A stretch of 64,000 nucleotides of DNA from Pelobates cultripes (lineage: Eukaryota > Chordata > Amphibia > Anura > Pelobatidae), in NCBI GenBank assembly GCA_933207985.1, contig OW240913.1:355302017-355366016 (forward strand), in the 5' to 3' direction. The notes beneath the pieces are model-generated. The model ran no database searches, was not told the origin of the DNA, and saw only the letters and a list, made by a program, of their open reading frames with translations. This document shows positions 55,701-64,000 of the stretch, piece by piece (position 1 is the stretch's first letter; the number at the start of each line of letters is the position of its first letter). A program made the position numbers and the translations under genes.

Positions 55701-57889
55701 GGTTTGACTGATTAGTAGGTGTCAGCACTTCTACATTGTTCTTATCCACAAGGTAAAATGGTGAAAAGTGATTGTTTAATTAATGAACTTTGATTGGCAA
55801 TTCTATTCAATTTTCTCCTTAAGATATCTTGAGAGAAATCAATTTAAGAGTAATTTAGCTTTGTGTGCTGTGGATAGCTGTGAATGCAATACGTGGAGGG
55901 ACTTTGAAGAGCTGGATTCAATCCCTTGGGAGCTGAAAGGGATGAGCCACGGATCTTGCTACGCAAAGCATTACTTGTGAGTCTGGCATTTAGCTCCCAA
56001 AACACACCATAGAATGTATGTATATGTAATGGAATCTGATTATGTATTATTTTTTTTTTCAACTCAGGTTTTTATGAACTAAAAGGCAATAACGTGTAAT
56101 CGAATTTTGTTTTTGTGTTGTTTCCTGTGCAATAAGGTTAGAGTGTCACCTTGTCTGTTGGCATGTTATTGCTTTTATATATTGCATTATTAGTGCAATT
56201 CAAACAGTTTGTTGGCCTAATGGGGAATGCAGGTAGTCGAAAAACATATTGCATGGTGTAAAAATAAAGCATGATAAAGGTAGACAACATTCTTAGGAGT
56301 TGATGTCCACATGAGGACTTTTATGATGTCTTGATGAAAAGTCATCTCTTGAAATAAAACTTTGACTCGAACCTTTGAAATCACTGCCTCTTCTGGTAAT
56401 AAATTATCTCCAAAAAAGTCTTAAGAATTATCTTCATCTATAGTATTTTTATATTCATGCCAGACTGATCACAGAGGTGATTACTGTTACCAAACATCAT
56501 GATGGATAAATAACTCAGAACTCTGAGTTAGTTTAAAGATTTGATTAGGTACCACCCCAACAACTGAGAAAAAACTATAGCCCTGTAAGTAATACACAAA
56601 AGTATTTAAAGGCAAATGTGGTATTGCTCAGCAAGCACAAATAAAGGAGGGACAGATCCCATAGATAGCTACAGTAAACATATATTTGTAGTAAACATGC
56701 TTTGAATGAAAGGCAGAGGGAAAAGATGCTCTGCGTCACTGCGTGGAGGTTGGGAAGGGTGTAACAGAAGTTAACTAATACTCATAAAAATATAGTACAC
56801 CAAATGCTCAACTCACAATCTGGTACATATACCACACATCAGAGGAACAGTAGAATGCCACAGCGTAATTCAATTCACAATAACCTGTCAGGCACGTACA
56901 CAAGGGATCAAAAAACACTGAGTACACTCTGCTGGGTAGGTCCTCTACAAGGAGCTTCTGTTACCATCAGGAGGACTTTATAGTTTAACAATACTATTTA
57001 CATTAGCACATCACTCATAGAGTACACAATCTTAAGTGGGTAACTAGATATACATAATACAATCTACAGTAACCAACAGAGTGTCTCACTACATAACCAT
57101 CATTTTAAGTCCCCCAACCTTATGTTCTGGTGGTGCGTGGTGGTCTAGTGTGAGGGAGTAAAATATCTACACCTCCTGATTTGTTCCTCCACTCCTGTTT
57201 GCAGTCTACGGAGAGTATTTGCTGGCAATAACTAATAAGGTTAGTTTCTTACACCATGCTACTACATATTGGGGTTAATTTGAGAGTGAGCTTTGTGTGT
57301 TCAATGAACTATTCCTACAGTCATGTCTCCTAGACAGAAAACGATTTTTCCAGCACCGTATGTTTTTAGAATTTCTCGACCTTATCTTTCTGTTTTATAG
57401 GGCCTCTTTGCATTTTTTAGATAGCTTAAGAAGTATGCAAAAGTAAATGTTTTATTTGAGCTTATTGATTTCTAGTTAAGTTTCTGATAAAATACTCAAT
57501 ATTTGCGACAAGGTCACATGACTCTGTAGAATGGAATGTAAGAACACGCAGTGAGCTAATACAATGTAAACAAACCTTACTTGCACTATGCTTCAGAAGC
57601 AATCGTATTGCCATTAGATTCTTTGCATTGTATTATTCCCATTTTGTCCCTTGTATTTACATCATTTTGCTCATTCCTCTCTTCCATGCTGCACCTCAGT
57701 TTGTCACTATCATGTTTTGTTACTTTGGAAGTCCTGCGCTGTACAAATCACTTTCCTTTTCAAAATCTCATTGTCATAGGAGGATTTTTTATCAATGTGC
57801 AGTCATCAAAAATATTATACAAAGAAAGTCTTGGATTACCCAAAAGTATTAGACCATGTGTGTGTATTTATTAGGCTGTGTGATTGTGT
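55701..57889. other. No gene recognised
   Basis: AT-rich sequence. 56500-57250 has the texture of a decayed retroelement tail (CTCAACTCACAATCTGGTAC and similar), but I cannot assign it. The frame of 97 codons at 57581-57874 has no recognised motif. Confidence 0.35.
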
Positions 57890-58125
57890 GTGTGTATGTA
57901 TTGGGCAGTTTTTGTGTTTGTGTGTATGCATGTATGTAGGTATTAGGCAGGGTTTTTTTGTGTGTATGTATTGGGCAGTTTTTGTTTGTGTGTATGCATG
58001 TGTGTATGTATTGGGCAGTTTTTGTTTGTGTGTATGTATGCATGTGTGTATGTATTGGGCAGTTTTTGTTTGTGTGTATGTATGCATGTGTGTATGTATT
58101 GGGCAGTTTTTGTGTGTGTATGCAG
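57890..58125 (+). repeat. TG-rich minisatellite, 40-45-bp units
   Basis: TTGGGCAGTTTTTGT recurs at 57901, 57971, 58011, 58054 and 58099, joined by TTGTGTGTATGTATGCATGT. The minus-strand frames of 62-138 codons (T, H, I, Y, C) are shadows. Confidence 0.9.
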
Positions 58126-58440
58126 AGGCATAGCGACGGGTGGACGTAGAGGGACAAATGTCTACCAGCTGCATCTTGTGACAATTGTGATCTCTGCCAA
58201 TATGCTGCTGAACAGAAACCTAGGTAGCTGCAAGGTTCTCTCTGCGTAGCTTCCTCACGCACCATACTAATGTCGGGAGGTGGGAGCTGGGATGTAATAT
58301 CGCATCACCATCAGCATGAAACTGCATTAAGGGCACAACAGGATCCCAGAAGCTCCCCATCTGGCGGTGCATGTGGAGGCGGCAAATAATTTTTTTTTCC
58401 GAGGCGACAAGAATCCTTGCGCCAGCCCTCATGCAGGGCC
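58126..58440. mobile_element. Possible hAT-derived element fragment
   Basis: CAGAGGCATAGCGACGGGTG at 58124-58143 and GAATCCTTGCGCCAGCCCTC at 58411-58430 look like ends of two frog hAT-type families. The ends do not match each other, so this may be a mosaic. Confidence 0.35.
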
Positions 58441-59300
58441 CATACACAAAATGTGTGAGTATCTGTCGGTAAATGTGATTGTGTGTTTATGTCTGTCAGT
58501 GAGTGTGTGGTCTGCCAGCAATTATGCAGTGCAGACTGGCCCACCGGGAGATTTCCGGTGGGCAACTCTTACATGGGGCTGGCTGCTATAGCTGGTAAAC
58601 CTTGGAGAAACCATTAAGTAATACATTTACTGGGAATTATGCCTTTAATGCCAACTGGAGGGATGGAGTTAGGTATTAGGAGGTGAGAGGGGCAGGGCCA
58701 GCCTAAGGCAGCCACATGGTGATACAAGGGGAAATGGCAGAGAAAGAAGCATTTGCCCAGTAAGCAGTCTGATTAACCAGCAGAACTGTAAGAGCTCCGG
58801 TGAGATGATGCCCTGTTTAGTGTGTGTACATCAGTGAATGTGTGTTTATTTCAGTGTGTTCAGTGTGTTCATGCATGTCAGTGTGTATGTGTGTATGTAT
58901 TGTTAAACTGTGATTAAAAAATACATTTTACTTATTTTACTTTATTTCTGAGATATATATAATTTTTCTTAACAGGGCTTAACTCCACTCACACACCGTA
59001 AAAAACAACACACAAACTCCCATACACACACAAAATTCAGCCACCAACACACACAAACACACACACATCACTCAACAGGCACACCCTCTCAACACTACAC
59101 ATTCTCACACACAACATCAAACCATACATGCATACAACACACATTCTACCTCACACACACATACAACACTAAGCCACCACACACAACACTCAGCCATCTC
59201 CACTTACAGAACAGAGCACAGGGCTCTTGGAGGGGACCCCACTCTGGCAACATGCCTAAGGCCCTGGCCAATCTTAATCTGGCTCTGTACAGGACTGTAA
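58441..59300. repeat. Mosaic: hAT-like phrases and CA-rich tract
   Basis: CAGACTGGCCCACCGGGAGA at 58532-58551 with a CACCGG...CCGGTG hairpin, then TGTGTG patches at 58800-58900, then an ACACAC-rich tract at about 58985-59200. 59265-59290 (CCAATCTTAATCTGGCTCTG) resembles another hAT end. Confidence 0.5.
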
Positions 59301-59810
59301 AATTCAAGAAACCATCAGTGGAATGTTATCGCTGGTTCCATTGGTTTCCATGGTGATCAGTCCACCCTTAGAACTTTGCCCCAGTTCCATGATTCATACA
59401 TTTAGATACATTTTTTGTATTTTTAATCTGCAAAGGATGGGGGACGGACGGATGTAGGTTATAGAAAGCACAGTACAAACTGAACAAAATATTAGTTTTT
59501 TTAAAAGTTTTTTCTAAAGGTTTTTAAAAAAAACAAAACATCTAATCTAGGCAAAAAATAATGGGGATTTAGTTACATTATATGATCATACATTGCATAA
59601 GCCTGCCACAACGCCAATGTACCCCATCTTTGGCAGGTCCTACTCTTACAGTCTAATGTCTACTCTTATGTGAATAACTCACTTACTTGGGGAAAAAATT
59701 CCATCTGGGGCTCTCTGCAGTACAAGGCTAAATAGGGACCTGAGATGAGGCACCTGTAACAGGGAGAGGTGCAAAACCAAGGAGTTGGCTAGACTCCCAA
59801 ATATATATAT
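59301..59810. other. No gene recognised
   Basis: AT-rich. It ends in an (AT)n at 59800-59816 that leads into the long inverted repeat. Confidence 0.4.
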
Positions 59811-60068
59811 ATATATGAAACATGGGGGGGTGGTTGCACTCACCTGAACATACTTAAATGGGGCGCTGCTGGGGGCCATATTATACCATTAACAATACAC
59901 AAGATCCAGCGCAAAAACTAATAAAATCTGTCAACATTGAAATTGCTGTTTAGTAGATAGGAGAGTGCGCTGGATCTTGTGTATTGTTTATTGCATAATA
60001 TCGCCCCCAGCAGCACCCCATTTAATCATGTTTAGGTGAGTGCAACCACCCCCCCATGTTTCATATAT
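59811..60068. repeat. Long inverted repeat, 103-bp arms
   Basis: 59811-59913 pairs with 59966-60068 at roughly nine in ten positions, around a 52-base loop. Both arms contain ATGAAACATGGGGGGGTGGT, GTGCACTCACCT-like and GGATCTTGTGTATTG-like (inverted) motifs. It may be the terminal repeat pair of a Penelope-like element. Confidence 0.93.
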
Positions 60069-60836
60069 GAACAAAATATTATGTTTAATAAATTCTTTAT
60101 GGACTTAAATAAAAAATAAAATAAAAAAGAAAGCATTATATGTTATACTAAACTAAAAAAAATATTGTCATGCAAAACAGCCATAATGTCAGTAAACAAT
60201 GAATATTCAGAATGCTAATAAATACTGATGACTGCAGTAGATAAACAGGTGATGATAAAACTAAATTGGACGTTGAGGGTGATGCAGATCTCCAGTACAA
60301 TAGCTGTGAGTAATTTAAAATGAATTTTCGACTCATGATTTCATGCTGGCGCGGATTCCATTTACCTTGCTCAGGCTCCAATAGAAGAAGAAGGTGTTAC
60401 ATAAAACACAGCAAGTATAATTTGAAAGAAACATCTTTGCCTGTTGTTTTGATAGGAAGCCAGGTTTATGGAGCATTCTACGCGAAGATTAACTTTAAAA
60501 GTTCTTCACACTCCAGATTGTTGTACGATTAGTTTTTGTTTCATTCTTTAGAGCACTTATACATCCCATACTGAACGCTACTCAACATTTGGGATACACA
60601 GGCACGGTTAGTCTCATTCACTGAAAAATTAATGAAACTACCTGCTCATTAGTATAAGTGTTTGGTGGATTCTATTAAATTAATTTTGCGGGCACTTAAG
60701 GTGGAAAAGTGCATCTGTGTGTAGAAGTGCTTTCAAGCATGCTCTGATCCAATGGCCGTTCATGAAATCAATGGCTAAGATTGCTTGCACGTTTTAACAG
60801 AAACATCCAGCAGATTTGATTAAATGGATACCCCTA
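60069..60836. other. No gene recognised
   Basis: AT-rich. The 77- and 70-codon frames have no recognised motif. Confidence 0.4.
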
Positions 60837-61350
60837 TCATGCCCCTGCAGTCTCACTTCTCAATTATCTGCCATTTAGGTATTAGATTACTTTTGTTTCT
60901 GTATATGCCGCCCTAGCCGCACCGATCCCTGCCTGTGACTGACACAGACTGCATGAAAGAATGGTTTAATTTTCAATCAGACCTGACAGCACATTGTGTT
61001 TATTTTAGATTTTTTTGTTTTTATCTCTTGCTTAGTAGATTGAACTTTGATCACACACAGGAGGCTCCTGCAAGGTTTAGCAGCTTATTAACAAAGTAAA
61101 AGATGCAATATTTTAAATTAAACAGACTGCAATGAAGCAAGTGTAAACACTAGATCTCTCTTTACAGGAAGTGTTTAGGAAGGCTGTGTAAATCACATGC
61201 AGAGAGGTGTGGCTAGATCTGAATAAAAAAAGTGATTTAACTCCTACATGGCAGAGAATTGAGCAGTGAGACTGCAGGGGCATGATCTATACACCAAAAC
61301 TGCATCATTAAGCTACAGTTGTTCGTGAGCTTTTAGTGTCCCTGTAAGGG
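60837..61350. mobile_element. MITE-like inverted repeat, T2-like right end
   Basis: TCATGCCCCTGCAGTCTCAC, then TTCTCAATTATCTGCCATTTAGG (about 60838-60880) pairs with CCTACATGGCAGAGAATTG, then AGCAGTGAGACTGCAGGGGC (about 61244-61285) at about nine in ten bases. Beyond the right arm, TTTTAGTGTCCCTGTAAGG (61331-61349) recalls the GTGTCCCTTTAA end of T2 MITEs. Confidence 0.6.
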
Positions 61351-61365
61351 AAAATTATTCAAACT

Positions 61366-61462
61366 GAAAGCAAAACTGAGTTAGAGATATTTTCCAGTAG
61401 AGCTATTTTATCCTTGAATTTTAAATTCACTTTGAAATCTCACTTTAGTGAATAACCCTGAT
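61366..61462. mobile_element. Fragment of the 'CTAAAGTGAGA' MITE family
   Basis: TTTAAATTCACTTTGAAATC then TCACTTTAGTGAATAACCCT matches the inverted end of 49670-49811. Confidence 0.6.
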
Positions 61463-63255
61463 AATTTGCAGGAAAACACTGGCGTCCCACAGCACCCGAA
61501 TTGACAAATCCCCTTTTTAGTTGTGTTGATAATGTAGAATGAAGACTTCCGTGCTATCATTGTCAATTTTGTACAAACTGGACAGCAGTGATTGGCTGAG
61601 AGTGCTCAGGGCGTGTTAGCACAGTGAACAATAGCTAATCAGAAGTGGGAAATAGCAATTTATTTCTAAGGGCATGTTTGATTGGTCAGATTTACAATGC
61701 TCAAGTGGTGGCAAATCTATTCTACCTAATCCCTAATAAAACTGTAGCTTGACTGATATTTTGTGTTAAATAAAAGCACCTTGTTACAGGTTTGTTGTGC
61801 ATGTATGTGATTATTTTTTTAAACGTTGATAGAGCTGTACATAAAGCTTAAATCCTGCAAAATATCTCTGCGCAACACAAGTTTAAATGACATGTACAGC
61901 TTTTCATTTCATTTGCTTTGTGTAAGAGAATTCAGGATAATGTTTTGTTTTGTTAAGTGCATTTTGAAATTTTGCTGCAAGCAATCTCCCTTTAACGTAA
62001 AATATTACCACAAATTAAAATGGTTTCTATATCTAATAAAAAAAGAAAAGGAAATTGCAATGAGGAAACATTCCGTTGGTTGCTATGGTAATTGCTCCAC
62101 ATGCGTGACTGTGCCCCAGAATTGCATTGCTAATCATAGCTCTCTGCCTTTAAATACAAGGAATTGGGCCATTCTGGATAAAACATTAAGGTTGCCACCG
62201 GGAAGAAGTGTATGTTACACCGTGACTCACGGTTGGCAAATGATATCTGTTTGACTTTTCAGAATCAATAACTGCAGATATATAATGTAAGTCCTAGGCA
62301 ATTAAAATATAACAATGTCTGTGACTGACGGACTTATTTTATATTCATACATTTTATGGATTCTAGCAATTTTTATCATTACAGGGTAATGTAAGGAAGA
62401 TTGCCCTGTCTCGAAAAATTAGATTTAATAATAGATTGTCAGAGTAAACACTAGGTAGCCAAGTCTGACAGATGGAATTCATAGTAGATCTTGTTCAGTA
62501 GTGAGGGTATCAAACTGTACCCTTTTAAAACAAAATCTTTTCATAACAATTTGTTAAAAGTAGAGGACTGATATGTGTGTGGTATATACACACATGCTCA
62601 AACACATACACACACAATAAATATGTGACACTATGCACTCAGCACCCATAAGGACTTCTGGACAACTTGAAGTCAGTGATCAATTACCACTGTAGATTTG
62701 TGCAATCGTGCACATGCAGTGGAGGCTCATCCATATGGGCATTTGGGGCAGTGCCCCACCAGCTTTTATGTTTTCATTTTTTTTTTTTTTTTAATCTGTG
62801 TTTTTTCCGCAGGTTTTGCACGTAACTAGTCTCCTTTAAGAAAATATTTCCGGGACCTCTTATTAAATTGAGTGTGTATACTCAACAGGGGAACTCGGGG
62901 AGGACCAGGGAAGGGTCTGGTCAGACAGCACTGTGCTATCGTTCACTATTAGTTTTAATAACTTTGCATTGCACTTTGCATAGTGTAAGCTCAGCTGCCT
63001 AGTGGCCAACACATTTTTTAAAGTGCTCATTTACTCTGCAGTAACACGTATACTGTGGCTAGATGGAAGGTTGTGAAGCTCCACACTGCAGGACTGGGGC
63101 TGTGACTCTGAGGATTGAGCTGCATCTTAATCATTTTTTGCCTGTCATACGAATTCCTCTGTGTTCTAACAAGCTCTGTGTTTTTTTTTTTGGTATCTTT
63201 GTGGTGTACCAGGTTCTGTGTATTGTATGTTTTTTTCTGCATTGCGCTCAGTTCT
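61463..63255. other. No gene; possible RFX-type X-box at 62079
   Basis: The 142-codon plus frame (61826-62254) has no recognised domain. GTTGCTATGGTAAT at 62079-62092 resembles the RFX X-box. 62720-62755 and a T17-type run at 62778 look like a repeat end. 62580-62615 is CA-rich. Confidence 0.35.
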
Positions 63256-63282
63256 GTCTATCTATCTATCTATCTATCTATC
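63256..63282 (+). repeat. (TCTA)n microsatellite
   Basis: About six TCTA units in a row. Confidence 0.9.
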
Positions 63283-63842
63283 CTAGCTTTGAATATTGTA
63301 TGGATATCTCTTTATTACACTTAGCTGAATATTGTATGGGTAACTCTGTATTGCATACAGCTCTGAGTATTGAATGGGGACTGCAATTAGAGATTGAGTA
63401 CAAGAGTTTAAGCAGACAGATTCCTGGTCAGAAGATTGTGGCTACAGAGTTAAAAGGTTAATTCAATTCATTCCAGGGAAGCAGGATCATGCCATGCCAT
63501 TTTAAAGATTCACCTACCGCAACTGCCCAAAGGATAGATGGCCCAGTGAACAAGAAGAATTTTCTTACATGTAGAAAGTCAAGACAACAATGAGGATTAG
63601 TATTAGTTGACTTTAAAGATTCACACAAGTGACTTATTTATACCTCAGAGAGTGTTAGGGATATTGTGCCTGTAAGTATTTCCTTTAGATTGGGGACCAA
63701 TAAGTAGGTGAGCTTTTTTTTAAATAAATCATGAGTGATATGAAGCATGTGAAATAAAATCATTTCAAATAGAACCGAATAAACTTTCTATGGCACAGAC
63801 ACCCTCTGAAGAGTTGTTTCCCACCAGATCATGTGGTGCCTT
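63283..63842. other. No gene recognised
   Basis: GAATATTGTATGG is repeated (63290 and 63327) in a loose 37-bp duplication. Otherwise unassigned. Confidence 0.4.
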
Positions 63843-64000
63843 GGGTCCATAGAAACATAAAAACATAGAATGTGAAGGCAGGTAAGAACCATTCGGCCCA
63901 TCTAGTCTGCCCAATTTTCTAAATACTTTCATTAGTCTCTGTCCTTATCTTATATCTATCCCACACATGCTTAAACTCCTTCACTGTGTTAACCCCTACC
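63843..64000 (+). repeat. Dispersed anuran repeat at the window edge
   Basis: AACATAAAAACATAGAATGT, then AAGAACCATTCGGCCCATCT, AGTCTGCCCAATTTTCTAAA and TTAAACTCCTTCACTGTGTT. I recognise this order from frog and other vertebrate repeats. It is cut by the end of the window. The class is uncertain. Confidence 0.6.

Noticed and set aside
57836..58265. Frames of 62-138 codons rich in H, T, Y, I and C
   Set aside because: They come from a TG/CA-type minisatellite.
61826..62254. 142-codon open frame
   Set aside because: No recognisable domain, AT-rich codon use like the surroundings, and no splice or promoter context.
1..64000. tRNA, rRNA or snRNA genes
   Set aside because: No A-box/B-box pairs with cloverleaf potential and no rRNA or snRNA core sequence were noticed on either strand. 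A covariance-model search would settle this.

Overview
This 64 kb window reads as non-coding vertebrate DNA, almost certainly from a frog or toad. The call rests on its repeats: several copies of TTAA-flanked T2-type MITEs whose ends read TTAAAGGRNCACTATAG, short palindromic hAT MITEs (CAGGGGTGCCC, CAGGGTTCTCC), L1-type LINEs with an RRM/CTD-type ORF1, a Tc1/mariner relic, Penelope-like tails, and dispersed repeats common in anuran assemblies. I could not support any intact host protein-coding exon, rRNA, tRNA or CRISPR array. Most long open frames lie in low-complexity DNA, in tandem repeats whose period is a multiple of three, or inside transposable elements. The species and the host gene context (intron or intergenic) cannot be told from the sequence.

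Layout. 1-660: a long (CATA/CAGA)n microsatellite, then two perfect hairpins in a CpG-rich patch. 0.7-9 kb: mostly unique AT-rich DNA with T2-type MITEs (a complete one at 5903-6438) and a Penelope-like tail on the minus strand (about 4.5-5.1 kb). 9.0-10.9 kb: a polypurine tract, then a 45-bp minisatellite that folds back on itself at two palindromic hAT MITEs and carries a 53-bp insertion copied from 1.4 kb downstream. 11-21 kb: mostly unique DNA with a TCTG/TCTC microsatellite, a 54-bp tandem repeat and a weak LINE fragment. 21.05-23.02 kb: a 55-bp satellite of about 35 units with higher-order structure. 23-31 kb: T2 MITEs, an internally deleted L1 with target-site duplications (25979-27539) and a Penelope-like tail. 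31-39 kb: mainly unique DNA, a 969-bp hAT element with a perfect 8-bp target-site duplication (35712-36680) and a degenerate minisatellite.

39.4-43.0 kb: a 3.6-kb L1 on the minus strand with a 13-bp target-site duplication, both ends present, but broken ORF1 and heavily deleted ORF2. 43-51 kb: two small hAT MITEs with 8-bp target-site duplications, a 600-bp T2 MITE, a polypyrimidine tract of almost 1 kb and a Tc1/mariner relic. 51-54.5 kb: a CA-to-TG switched microsatellite and two near-identical T2 MITEs in the same orientation. 55-64 kb: dispersed repeats, a TG-rich minisatellite, a 103-bp-arm inverted repeat (59811-60068) and the start of another dispersed repeat at the window edge.

The parts do not form a pathway. 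The window is a record of transposition and replication-slippage events in what looks like a gene desert or large intron. The most interesting points are the double fold-back around the two hAT MITEs, the templated 53-bp insertion, the higher-order satellite structure, the paired internally deleted L1s that keep a YY1-like site at the 5' end, and decayed hammerhead-like cores in the Penelope-like tails. Several repeat-poor blocks rich in homeodomain-type motifs could be conserved non-coding elements, but only a comparison between species can show that.
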